Origin: Bacteroidales bacterium
GTDB lineage: Bacteria; Bacteroidota; Bacteroidia; Bacteroidales; UBA7960
NCBI GenBank assembly: GCA_007132825.1
Contig: SLNX01000186.1
Location: 1 to 29,828, forward strand
Reading direction: 5' to 3'
Length of the DNA: 29,828 nt
Positions 15,735-23,824 of the stretch are shown in pieces. The first letter of the stretch is position 1. Every line of letters begins with the position of its first letter. The notes below the pieces were generated by a model. That model made no database searches and was not told where the DNA came from. It was given only the letters and a program-made list of their open reading frames with translations. A program made the translations under genes and the position numbers.

Positions 15735-16933
15735 TGCAGCAGGAAGAGAAGAGATACAAAGTCGTTGTAATTCCCTCCTGGTATCCACCCCGCGGGGGTG
15801 GATTTTTCAGGGAGCACAGCATTGCACTGGCTGAGGCGGGGCTTGAGGTACATGTACTCGCCGGTATTGAAACCGGTTTACGCGATGATCCGAGAAGGTA
15901 CTTCACATCAGGAAAACAAATCAAAGCCTGCTTTGGCATTTCCGAACATCAGCGTATCATACGCCGCATACCACTGGGGAGAAGGCGCAATGCCATGATT
16001 TGGGTGAATCGTGTAGCTGCCATGTATGCTGAATTTTGCAAAGAATTTGGCCATCCGGATATTATTCTGGCACATAGCAGCATGTGGGCGGGTCTTGCCG
16101 CAGCCCGCATCAAGCAGCAATGGAATACCCCTTTTGTGATCACCGAACACCGCGGACGTTTTACCGGAATTGGCGAACTGCCCGGAATGATGTTCAAACC
16201 CTGGCAAATCCCCCTGCTACGCGAAGCATTTACCAGTGCCGGTCATATTGTTACTGTCAGCAGGGCATTGCAAGCCAAAATCGGGGAAATGTCCAACATT
16301 GAAGCGTCAGGGTTTTCCTGCATCCCCAACATGACTGATACCGACTTCTTTCACATCAAAAAACAAAACAAAAACAACAAAGGTCCGTTTACTTTTTTAT
16401 CTGTTGCAAACCACGAACCGTTGAAAGGACTTGATGTGCTGATCCGGTCGTTCGCCATACTACGGGAGCAAAGCCGTCATCCGGTAAGGCTTATTATCGG
16501 AGGCAAAGGCACCGATACGCCATCGTTTCAGAAGTTGGTTCATCAACAAAACGTGCAGAAAGATGTGATCTGCAAAGGCTTTCTAAACCGTGATCAGCTT
16601 CTTTTGCAGATGCAGCGGGCAGATGCCTTTGTTTTGCCTTCACGTTTTGAAGCATTTGGAATTGTATTGATTGAAGCCATGGCTTGTGGATTGCCATTGA
16701 TTGCAACCCGGTCGGGCGGTCCGGAGGAGATTGTTACTGAAGAGTGCGGAATTTTGTGTGAGCCCGATAATCCGGGAAGCCTTGCCGGTAAGATGCAGCA
16801 AATGATTCACACCCTTGACAGGTATCAACCGGAAAGAATACGGGCTTTGTGCCTGAATCGTTACAGTAAAAAAACCGTAACCGGAGCATACATCCGCTTA
16901 TTCGAAAAAATTTTACAAAACCAGGTTTTATGA
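15734..16933 (+). CDS. Glycosyltransferase family 4 (GT-B fold)
   Basis: The protein has 399 residues from the ATG at 15734, which overlaps the flippase stop. The frame is open upstream to 15689, but those codons lie within the flippase gene. The N-terminal Rossmann lobe opens VVVIPSWYPPRGGGFFREHS with the glycine-rich acceptor loop. The C-terminal donor-binding lobe contains FVLPSRFEAFGIVLIEAMACG, which holds the E-x7-E motif of retaining GT4 enzymes, then GGPEEIV. It should transfer a sugar from a nucleotide-sugar donor to the lipid-linked intermediate on the cytosolic face. Only one glycosyltransferase is present in the block. The next gene overlaps by ATGA at 16930. Confidence 0.93.
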   Translation: MQQEEKRYKVVVIPSWYPPRGGGFFREHSIALAEAGLEVHVLAGIETGLRDDPRRYFTSGKQIKACFGISEHQRIIRRIPLGRRRNAMIWVNRVAAMYAEFCKEFGHPDIILAHSSMWAGLAAARIKQQWNTPFVITEHRGRFTGIGELPGMMFKPWQIPLLREAFTSAGHIVTVSRALQAKIGEMSNIEASGFSCIPNMTDTDFFHIKKQNKNNKGPFTFLSVANHEPLKGLDVLIRSFAILREQSRHPVRLIIGGKGTDTPSFQKLVHQQNVQKDVICKGFLNRDQLLLQMQRADAFVLPSRFEAFGIVLIEAMACGLPLIATRSGGPEEIVTEECGILCEPDNPGSLAGKMQQMIHTLDRYQPERIRALCLNRYSKKTVTGAYIRLFEKILQNQVL

Positions 16934-18549
16934 ATACCGTTAATCTCAGGCTTAATAATGGTTTTGAATGGGTGACATCGAAAAATATCACCTTTAAGGG
17001 GTATTTGTTTGACAACGATGGGCATTTCCTGACTCCTGATGAGGCAGTAAGCCTGTTTCAAACTGTTGATGGAATGGCTTTGCTTGAAGAGGTTTTGAAG
17101 CAAATTGACGGCATTTTCAGTCTCATCATTGATCTGCCGGAGGGCACGTTAATCGCAACCGATCCGATCGGGGGATTTCCGTTGCTTTATACCCGGGCTG
17201 GCACTGGATGGCAGGTTTCGGATGATGCCGGTGTTTTCGCCAGACAGGATAGAGCGTGGTCCTTTAATGAGGATGCGCAACCGGAATTCCTTGCTGCAGG
17301 ATTTGTTCTGGGTAACGAAACACTGGTTCAGGAGATTCATCGAACGCAGGCCGGAGAGATTCTCTTTCTTCATCATAATAAAAAAATAGAGCAGAAAACC
17401 TATTATTGGTTTCTGCCTGAATATTTCACAAACAGGTCAAAAACCCGGCTTAAGCATGACTTAAAAGATGTATTTCAAAATGTTACCACACGTCTGATTG
17501 ATTCTTTGCAGGGAAAAGCTGCAATTGTTCCTCTAAGTGGCGGGTACGATTCGCGACTGATCGCCTGCATGTTAAAGAAAGCAGATTATGATCAGGTGGT
17601 CTGTTTTACTTACGGGAAGTCTAACAAAGAGTCTGAAGTCAGTAAAAAAGTGGCTGAAGCACTAGGTTTTCAGTGGATTTTTGTCGATTACAATGATATT
17701 GACATTCAAGGTTTAACAAAAGATCCTGTTTTTTTGGATTATTGCAGTTATGTTGGAAACATCAGTTCGATGCCCTATCTTCAGGAATATTTTGCGGTTA
17801 AACATTTGAAGGAACACAAGTTGATACCTGAAGACAGCATTTATATTCCCGGGCACATTGGAGACAACATCGCCGGAAGTTATGTAGAAAAGACCATAAG
17901 AACCGGTGGCAATCATCCATGCAACAGCAGCAGTGATATCAGAAAAGGATATTTCAATTTTTTACACCTGTCAGCCGATCAGAAATCAATCATCGATTTA
18001 AGGCTTGAAAAATGGTTTCATTCATATGATCCTCCCGGTTATGTATCTGACAATTGTTATGATTCGACCACCGAGGACTGGGCACTGAAAGAGCGGCTGA
18101 GTAAGTTCATCTTCAATTCAGCTGGTGTGTTTTCCTTTTTCGGCTATCAGTGCCGATTCCCTTTGTTTGACGATGAGTTCCGAAACTTCTTCAGAACACT
18201 TCCCTACGCATTTCGAAAGCACAAGGCTTTGTATGATGAGGTTCTATCAGAGGCGTTTTTTAATCCAATGGGGGTTCACTTTCCTGAGGATGGTATGACG
18301 AAAAAGCCATTGCGTTTTAAAAACATAAAGGATAAAATAAGGTTCATGGTACCTTATGCGATCTTAAAGAACCGCCTCAGGAAGCGTGACTATATTTGTT
18401 ATCAAAGGTTTACTGAAGAAATGATAAAAGACCTGAGTGTGCAAGGTGTGAAAATGCCTAAGAAGATCAACAGTTACAATGCGCTGATCTGTTTGTGGTA
18501 CAGCCATCTGATAAAACGAAATCTGACGGACAGGGATCTGTCAAACTGA
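16930..18549 (+). CDS. Asparagine-synthetase-like enzyme lacking the glutaminase cysteine
   Basis: The protein has 539 residues, overlapping the upstream gene by ATGA. The N-terminal half (1 to about 155) keeps the Ntn-hydrolase-like core of AsnB (IDGIFSLIIDLPEGTLIATDPIGGFPLLY at 59-87, quoted here by its ends IDGIFSL and GGFPLLY) but begins MNTVN, without the Cys2 nucleophile of MCG-type enzymes. The C-terminal half is a PP-loop adenylating domain with the intact signature SGGYDSR (203-209). It can therefore activate a carboxylate with ATP but should not hydrolyse glutamine. This is like beta-lactam synthetase, where the N-domain has lost the cysteine. Related enzymes in O-antigen clusters amidate uronic acids, and amide formation with ammonia or an amine on the glycan is the best guess here. 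It ends 3 bases before the convergent thioredoxin-like gene. Confidence 0.85.
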   Translation: MNTVNLRLNNGFEWVTSKNITFKGYLFDNDGHFLTPDEAVSLFQTVDGMALLEEVLKQIDGIFSLIIDLPEGTLIATDPIGGFPLLYTRAGTGWQVSDDAGVFARQDRAWSFNEDAQPEFLAAGFVLGNETLVQEIHRTQAGEILFLHHNKKIEQKTYYWFLPEYFTNRSKTRLKHDLKDVFQNVTTRLIDSLQGKAAIVPLSGGYDSRLIACMLKKADYDQVVCFTYGKSNKESEVSKKVAEALGFQWIFVDYNDIDIQGLTKDPVFLDYCSYVGNISSMPYLQEYFAVKHLKEHKLIPEDSIYIPGHIGDNIAGSYVEKTIRTGGNHPCNSSSDIRKGYFNFLHLSADQKSIIDLRLEKWFHSYDPPGYVSDNCYDSTTEDWALKERLSKFIFNSAGVFSFFGYQCRFPLFDDEFRNFFRTLPYAFRKHKALYDEVLSEAFFNPMGVHFPEDGMTKKPLRFKNIKDKIRFMVPYAILKNRLRKRDYICYQRFTEEMIKDLSVQGVKMPKKINSYNALICLWYSHLIKRNLTDRDLSN

Positions 18550-18552
18550 TAA

Positions 18553-19101
18553 TCATTCAGCAATTCGACCTTCAAAAGACTCGATAAAATCCTGCAGGTT
18601 GGGGTTTTCCTTAAAAACGTCGTCTTTGAAGAATGTAAGTACTGCTTCCATATTTTTGGGTGGTCTGAAACCCGGAATGGCCGTAACAAGCTGCATTTCC
18701 TCATTAAAGAAAGCAACGGAGGGATAGCTCATCTGACCCTGCAGCAGGGCAATTGCAAAGTTGTGTGTTGCCCGCCGCTGTCCGATGTTTTCGTTTTCAT
18801 AGGTCACCCCCTGGAAAACAATGGGTTCTTCCTGTTCGGCATTCAGCTTTACCGGATAAAAGTGTGTGTTTAGCATTTCAGCAATTTGAGGATGGGAGAA
18901 CGTTTCCGATTCCATCCGGCGGCACCAGCCACACCAGTCGGTATACACATCAACAAAAATTTTCCTGGGCTCTTCATTGAACTTTTCCTGCGCTTCCTCA
19001 ATTGTAAGCCAATTCACTTTGGTATGATCGGAAGCATTAACACCTGACTTCCCAGCTATTAAAACAAAAACCAAAATCAATGCAATCTGATACAGTCTCA
19101 T
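18553..19101 (-). CDS. Exported thioredoxin-like protein (CGWC)
   Basis: The protein has 182 residues from the ATG at 19101. The frame is open to a TTG at 19125, but that codon overlaps the promoter element. A signal peptide or membrane anchor is at about 4-22 (IALILVFVLIAGKSGVNAS). The thioredoxin-fold domain has the active site DWCGWCRRME with C57 and C60, followed by VKLNAEQEEP and a YPSVAFFNEE stretch containing the cis-proline. The WCGWC form is typical of DUF255/Thioredoxin_7-like periplasmic proteins. It may reduce or oxidise envelope proteins. A link to cytochrome c maturation, which needs reduced CxxCH cysteines, is possible but not supported by position. It is convergent with the glycan block and divergent from the permease gene. 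Confidence 0.87.
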   Translation of the reverse strand: MRLYQIALILVFVLIAGKSGVNASDHTKVNWLTIEEAQEKFNEEPRKIFVDVYTDWCGWCRRMESETFSHPQIAEMLNTHFYPVKLNAEQEEPIVFQGVTYENENIGQRRATHNFAIALLQGQMSYPSVAFFNEEMQLVTAIPGFRPPKNMEAVLTFFKDDVFKENPNLQDFIESFEGRIAE

Positions 19102-19122
19102 AATATATTTTTTTGTGTTTTG

Positions 19123-19130
19123 CAAAAGTA
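19123..19130 (-). promoter_or_regulatory. Predicted -7 element of the thioredoxin-like gene
   Basis: TACTTTTG on the minus strand matches TAnnTTTG, 21 bases before the ATG at 19101. It faces away from the permease promoter 58 bases further right. Confidence 0.65.
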
Positions 19131-19188
19131 TGTAATTCTTTGAGAATACATCAACAAAGATAACAAGTGTACAATGGATATTGTTTGC

Positions 19189-19196
19189 TAACTTTG
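19189..19196 (+). promoter_or_regulatory. Predicted -7 element of the permease gene
   Basis: TAACTTTG matches TAnnTTTG, 20 bases before the ATG at 19217. Together with 19123-19130 it marks a compact divergent promoter pair. Confidence 0.65.
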
Positions 19197-19216
19197 TCTT
19201 TTGTTTAAATAACCGG

Positions 19217-20440
19217 ATGTTTTTCAGAAAAGGTAAGGTTCATGCTGTTTCGCCGGGCACGATTGCTTGGCAAAGGTTCAGGCGTATTCCAACTGCAATG
19301 GCTGGTCTGGTATGGATTATGGCAGCGGCATTTCTTGCCATTTTTGGCTATCTGATCATACCCGACTCCACCCCATATGCAAATCACCAACAGTTGGAGC
19401 TGGCCACACATCCGCCAGGATCACGAATGGAAATATTAAAGGTCACCCGCAACCAGCCTTATGAAGCGCCAGGGATTTTAAACCGGATAATTTTCGGAGT
19501 GCCCAAGGCGTATAATACCATTCCAGTTCAGCAATGGTGGTTTGAAAAAGACATACTGCACTACGAAACTTATCCGGGACAGGAGGGATTTCCCGGCCTT
19601 GAAGGGTATTTTTCACTCGCTGATGTGCTTTATGCGCTAGACACATCATTCGATATCAAAAAAGAGGATGGTTTTCTGACCTTCCGTGATATTGATGGAA
19701 ATTTGCATACCAGGTCCATTGCTGAATTGCAGGCTCTTGCGGCACAGGATCACATTCGTGAACAGCTATTTCTTTTGGGCACGGATCGTTTCGGCCGCGA
19801 CATGCTCAGCCAGCTTGTGATCGGCACCCGTGTATCGTTGTCAGTGGGGTTCATCGCGGTGTTTATCTCGTTAGTGATTGGGATCACGCTTGGCAGCCTG
19901 GCGGGCTTTTTCAGGGGGCGTCTGGATCAGATCATACTTTGGCTGGTCAACGTGGTTTGGTCGATCCCGACATTGCTGCTTGCCATTGCTATCACTTTCG
20001 CTTTAGGGAAAGGATTTTGGCAGGTTTTCGTGGCCGTTGGCCTGACGATGTGGGTTGAGGTGGCGCGTCTGGTTCGTGGTCAGGTGATCAGCATCCGGGA
20101 AAACGAACATGTTGAAGCCGCCAGGGCACTCGGGCTAAGCAGTTTTCGAATCATCCGGCGACATATACTGCCGATTACGACAGGTCCTGTAATTATCATT
20201 TCAGCAGCAAATTTTGCTTCAGCCATTCTCATCGAGGCGGGTCTGAGCTTTCTTGGGATTGGTGTACAGCCACCTATGCCTTCCTGGGGTTCGATGATCA
20301 GGGAACACTACGGTTACATAATTCTCGACAAGGGTTATCTGGCATTCCTGCCCGGACTGGCGATTATGCTGATGGTGCTTGCATTTATGCTGCTAGGCAA
20401 TGGGTTGCGGGATGCACTTGACAAAAGTGCGCAAGACTAA
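19217..20440 (+). CDS. DppC/OppC-type ABC transporter permease
   Basis: The protein has 407 residues from the ATG at 19217. The alternative TTG at 19181 is upstream of the promoter box. After the first membrane segment (about 29-48) comes an unusually long non-membrane stretch (about 49-186). The family signature LGTDRFGRDMLSQL (187-200) opens the five-helix permease core, and the EAA loop that docks the ATPase contains EAARALG (300-306) and HILP. DppC/OppC permeases form dipeptide or oligopeptide importers with DppB and ATPases DppD/F and a binding protein. None of those partners is adjacent, so it must pair with subunits encoded elsewhere. The family is clear, the substrate is not. It is convergent with pcm. 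Confidence 0.92.
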   Translation: MFFRKGKVHAVSPGTIAWQRFRRIPTAMAGLVWIMAAAFLAIFGYLIIPDSTPYANHQQLELATHPPGSRMEILKVTRNQPYEAPGILNRIIFGVPKAYNTIPVQQWWFEKDILHYETYPGQEGFPGLEGYFSLADVLYALDTSFDIKKEDGFLTFRDIDGNLHTRSIAELQALAAQDHIREQLFLLGTDRFGRDMLSQLVIGTRVSLSVGFIAVFISLVIGITLGSLAGFFRGRLDQIILWLVNVVWSIPTLLLAIAITFALGKGFWQVFVAVGLTMWVEVARLVRGQVISIRENEHVEAARALGLSSFRIIRRHILPITTGPVIIISAANFASAILIEAGLSFLGIGVQPPMPSWGSMIREHYGYIILDKGYLAFLPGLAIMLMVLAFMLLGNGLRDALDKSAQD

Positions 20441-20452
20441 AAGATAAATTTA

Positions 20453-21097
20453 TCAGGGTGCTTTCTTTTTAAGCATTGGGACAAAGCGAAAATATCCAAA
20501 CTCCTGCTTTTCAAGGTTGTCGTCATTATGCTTAATGATTCGTGTCATCACCTGTGTATCTCCAGCACCCAGGGGAAGGACCAGCATCCCCCCGATCTTT
20601 AACTGATTGACCAGATCTGCAGGAACAACGGGTGCTGCTGCGGTGATCAGAATGCGATCAAAAGGTGCAAATGCAGGTAGTCCTTTATAGCCATCGCCAT
20701 AAAACAATTTGGCTTTGTAATTCATTTCATTCAAGAGCTTTTTTGTTTTGATGAATAGGGTATGATGCCGTTCGATGCTGTAAACACGTGCACCCATCTC
20801 CTCCAGAATACAGGCCTGATAGCCGCTTCCTGTGCCCACTTCCAAAACCTTCAACCCCTTCTCAACCAACAGCAGCTCCGATTGAAAGGCTACAGTGTAA
20901 GGCTGACTGATGGTCTGACCTGAGCCAATGGGAAACGGTTTGTCCTGATAGGCAATTTCAACAAATGAAGAATCAAGGAAAAAGTGTCTGGGAACAGCCT
21001 CAAGCGCAGCGAGAACGCCATCATCACGGATTCCTTTGGATTTAACCTCCTCAACAAGCTTCCTTCTGAGTCCTTTGTGACGGTATGTGTCTTTCAT
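20453..21097 (-). CDS. pcm: Protein-L-isoaspartate O-methyltransferase
   Basis: The 214-residue protein uses S-adenosylmethionine to methylate isoaspartyl residues in damaged proteins, starting their repair. The substrate-binding segment IGSGQTISQPYTVA is at 57-70. SAM motif I is VLEVGTGSGYQA at 84-95, with acidic residue E110 in VYSIERH at the end of the next strand. The length matches bacterial Pcm. It is a single gene between the convergent permease gene and a divergent oxidoreductase gene. No strong promoter match is seen; the closest upstream is TATTTTCG. Confidence 0.95.
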   Translation of the reverse strand: MKDTYRHKGLRRKLVEEVKSKGIRDDGVLAALEAVPRHFFLDSSFVEIAYQDKPFPIGSGQTISQPYTVAFQSELLLVEKGLKVLEVGTGSGYQACILEEMGARVYSIERHHTLFIKTKKLLNEMNYKAKLFYGDGYKGLPAFAPFDRILITAAAPVVPADLVNQLKIGGMLVLPLGAGDTQVMTRIIKHNDDNLEKQEFGYFRFVPMLKKKAP

Positions 21098-21188
21098 GGT
21101 GTTTGGATGAAAAAGTCAAAAACGATCCTGCATGGTCATGCGAAAATACGTTTACGAAAATAATCAATTCAGTCAGGATAAAAAATTT

Positions 21189-21196
21189 TACTTTTG
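21189..21196 (+). promoter_or_regulatory. Predicted -7 element of the oxidoreductase gene
   Basis: TACTTTTG matches TAnnTTTG, 40 bases before the ATG at 21236. It also argues against the TTG start at 21194, which lies inside the box. Confidence 0.65.
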
Positions 21197-21235
21197 TCAT
21201 CAATACAAAAACATTTACCAAAACACACATTAATC

Positions 21236-22225
21236 ATGCAAAAAAGAATAGGTGTATTAGGTGCAGGCCATCTTGGGAAAATTCACATAAAATGTATCCT
21301 GGCATCAGACAAATTTCAACTGGTTGGTTTTTATGATCCGGACTCAGAAACGGCAGAAGCGGTTGCACAATCTTTCGGGATCAAGCGCTTTGGCTCTGAC
21401 GATGAACTTATTGAGGCAAGTGAGATTGTTGACATTGTTACCCCTACATTGTCTCATTATGACTGTGCCTCCAAAGCCCTGAAGCATTCACGGCATGTAT
21501 TTATTGAAAAGCCTTTGACCACTACACTTTACGAAGCAAAAAAGCTGATTGAGCTGGCGGAAGAGGCAAATGTAAAAGTGCAGGTAGGCCACGTAGAGCG
21601 TTTTAATCCGGCATTTATGGCCGCCAAGCCATACCTGAATAACCCAATGTTCATTGAAGCACACCGGCTGGGACAATTCAATCCCAGGGGCACGGATGTT
21701 CCCGTTATCCTTGACCTGATGATCCACGACATCGATATTATTCTCAGTGTAGTGAACTCTGGAGTGAAAAAGATCTCAGCCAGTGGTGTTTCAGTGGTTT
21801 CAGACACGCCCGACATCGCCAATGCCCGAATTGAGTTCAATAATGGATGTGTGGCAAATCTGACTGCAAGCAGGATCTCAATGAAAAACATGCGCAAAAC
21901 AAGATTCTTCCAGCACGAAGGGTATATTGCGGTTGATTTCCTCAAAAAGGAAACACAGATCATACGAATGAAAGACATCGGTGCCAGCCCCGACCCCCTT
22001 GCCATGATCATCGATATGGGACCAGAAAAGAACCAAAAACAAATTTATGTTGAGAAACCTGAGATCAAGTCAATCAATGCCATCAAAACCGAACTCGAGA
22101 CCTTCCACGAATCGATACAGGGCAACACAGAACCTTTGGTTACCATAATGGATGGTTATGCTTCACTGGATTTAGCCTATCAGATCATGGAAAAGATTGA
22201 AACCAATGTGAAGCTTATGGGCTAG
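21236..22225 (+). CDS. Gfo/Idh/MocA-family NAD(P)-dependent oxidoreductase
   Basis: The protein has 329 residues from the ATG at 21236 (MQKRIGVLGAGHLGKIH). The Rossmann glycine motif GAGHLG is at 9-14, the family EKP signature at 91-93 (FIEKPLTT), and VGHVERFNP and LMIHDIDIIL contribute the substrate-side lysine/histidine region. Members oxidise or reduce sugars and sugar nucleotides. It lies 166 bases upstream of the sugar phosphotransferase gene on the same strand, so a role in nucleotide-sugar supply is plausible. The VGHVERFNPAF form is widespread in Bacteroidota homologues of unknown substrate. Confidence 0.92.
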   Translation: MQKRIGVLGAGHLGKIHIKCILASDKFQLVGFYDPDSETAEAVAQSFGIKRFGSDDELIEASEIVDIVTPTLSHYDCASKALKHSRHVFIEKPLTTTLYEAKKLIELAEEANVKVQVGHVERFNPAFMAAKPYLNNPMFIEAHRLGQFNPRGTDVPVILDLMIHDIDIILSVVNSGVKKISASGVSVVSDTPDIANARIEFNNGCVANLTASRISMKNMRKTRFFQHEGYIAVDFLKKETQIIRMKDIGASPDPLAMIIDMGPEKNQKQIYVEKPEIKSINAIKTELETFHESIQGNTEPLVTIMDGYASLDLAYQIMEKIETNVKLMG

Positions 22226-22273
22226 ATGGCAAAGCTGCCAGCTCAATATGCGTTTTTCCCAATGACCTCACAA

Positions 22274-22281
22274 TATGTTTG
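22274..22281 (+). promoter_or_regulatory. Possible -7 element of the sugar phosphotransferase gene
   Basis: TATGTTTG matches TAnnTTTG, 110 bases before the ATG at 22392. It would give a long leader, so it is less certain than the others. Confidence 0.4.
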
Positions 22282-22391
22282 CAGTGGCAACGTTATCAAT
22301 TATATTTTCCAGCCTTTCAGACCAAAACAACACAACGGGATTTCAGCATTTCCGCGGTTCAATGCAAAGGCTTGCAAACGAATAAGACTCA

Positions 22392-23816
22392 ATGGATAAA
22401 CGGCTACAAAAGATCGAATTGATCAAATTCGTCTTTTTCGATTTCCTGGCATCTGCATTGACATGGTTTTTATTTGTCAATATCTTAAGTGCAAACAATG
22501 GTTTTGCCTTTAACAGGATTAAAGAGCAAATCTTCGTGCAGGAGAACCTGCTATTTGGCCTTGTGATCATTCCCTCGTTCTGGATGCTGCTATACTATCT
22601 GAGTGGCTCATACAAGTCCATTTTCAGGCGATCCCGTTTGGGACAGTTCGGGCAAACGGTTTTTATTTCTGTTATTGGTGTTTTGGTTATTTATTTCGTG
22701 ATTTTATTGGATCAGGAGGTAACAGCAACCAAAGGCTATTATCAGTCGCTCATTCTCTACTTTGTACTTCACGTTTTTATTACCGCATTGTTCCGCTTTA
22801 TATTGTCGACAAGGATTATCAGAAAGATCCACACCAGAAAGATCGGCTTCAACACAATCATTATTGGAAGTCAGAAACGGGCCATTGAGATCGCAAAAGA
22901 GCTGGAGTCACAAAAGCATTCATCAGGGAACAAACTGATTGGCTTTGTTACTGTGCAGGAGTATGACAGTTATCCGCTCGAATTGCTTCTGCCTAACCTG
23001 GGCAGTATTGAACAGGTAAAGGATATCATTGAAAAGCACGAGGTTGAAGAGGCAATCATCGCACTGGAGTCGAGGGAGAATAAAAAGATCGGTAAGATCC
23101 TTACCGATCTGTATTCAACTGACATACTTGTAAAAATCATCCCGGAGATGCACGATATTTTATTGGGATCTGTTAAGATGACCTCTATTTTCGGCACTCC
23201 GCTGATTCAGATCCAGGCCGGTTTGATGCCTCCCTGGCAACAAACCATCAAAAGGTTCTTTGACATCGTGGTTTCCGTCTGCTGCCTTGTTTTGCTGTCG
23301 CCCGTATTTCTGGTAACTGCAATTATTGTCAAGGTAACCTCAAAAGGGCCTGTTTTCTATAAGCACGAGCGCATCGGACGCTATGGAAAACCTTTCATGA
23401 TGCATAAATTCCGTTCGATGTATGTAGATGCCGAGAAAAACGGGCCGCAACTTTCTTGCGAAAACGATCCCCGGATCACCCGTTTTGGCAGATTCATGCG
23501 TAAAGTACGTCTTGATGAGATCCCCCAGTTTTACAACGTGCTGCTGGGCTATATGTCGCTGGTAGGTCCGCGTCCGGAGCGGCAATTTTACATCGATCAG
23601 ATTGTGGAAAAAGCACCGGAATACAAGCTGCTGCAACGAATCAAGCCTGGAGTAACAAGCTGGGGACAGGTTAAGTATGGATATGCTGAGAATGTGGATG
23701 AAATGATTGAAAGGCTTAAGTATGACCTGCTCTACCTGGAGAACATGTCGCTGGCAGTAGACTTTAAGATACTTATATACACGGCACTAATTATAGCACA
23801 AGGGCGCGGCAAATGA
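22392..23816 (+). CDS. Polyprenyl-phosphate sugar phosphotransferase (WbaP/WcaJ-like)
   Basis: This 474-residue membrane enzyme starts a glycan by moving a sugar-1-phosphate from UDP-sugar to undecaprenyl phosphate. The N-terminal region has four hydrophobic segments (about 10-140), followed by a Rossmann-like CoA-binding-type domain (IIIGSQKRAIEIAKELE). A membrane re-entrant helix (RFFDIVVSVCCLVLLSPVF) leads into the catalytic domain with KHERIGRYGKPF, MHKFRSM, RLDEIPQFYNVLLG and MSLVGPRPE, all hallmark motifs of the bacterial sugar transferase family. The conserved DE pair is intact. It may initiate the glycan handled by the block at 11686-18549, although 3.8 kb separates them. Which sugar is used cannot be told. 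It is convergent with the DUF4294 gene, with an 8-base gap. Confidence 0.94.
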   Translation: MDKRLQKIELIKFVFFDFLASALTWFLFVNILSANNGFAFNRIKEQIFVQENLLFGLVIIPSFWMLLYYLSGSYKSIFRRSRLGQFGQTVFISVIGVLVIYFVILLDQEVTATKGYYQSLILYFVLHVFITALFRFILSTRIIRKIHTRKIGFNTIIIGSQKRAIEIAKELESQKHSSGNKLIGFVTVQEYDSYPLELLLPNLGSIEQVKDIIEKHEVEEAIIALESRENKKIGKILTDLYSTDILVKIIPEMHDILLGSVKMTSIFGTPLIQIQAGLMPPWQQTIKRFFDIVVSVCCLVLLSPVFLVTAIIVKVTSKGPVFYKHERIGRYGKPFMMHKFRSMYVDAEKNGPQLSCENDPRITRFGRFMRKVRLDEIPQFYNVLLGYMSLVGPRPERQFYIDQIVEKAPEYKLLQRIKPGVTSWGQVKYGYAENVDEMIERLKYDLLYLENMSLAVDFKILIYTALIIAQGRGK

Positions 23817-23824
23817 TTCAGTCA

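Noticed and set aside
22226..22399. 57-residue open frame directly after the oxidoreductase stop (TAG-ATG), overlapping the sugar transferase start
   Set aside because: The peptide has no hydrophobic segment or recognisable motif, it overlaps the next start out of frame, and the region contains a promoter-like box, so it is probably chance.
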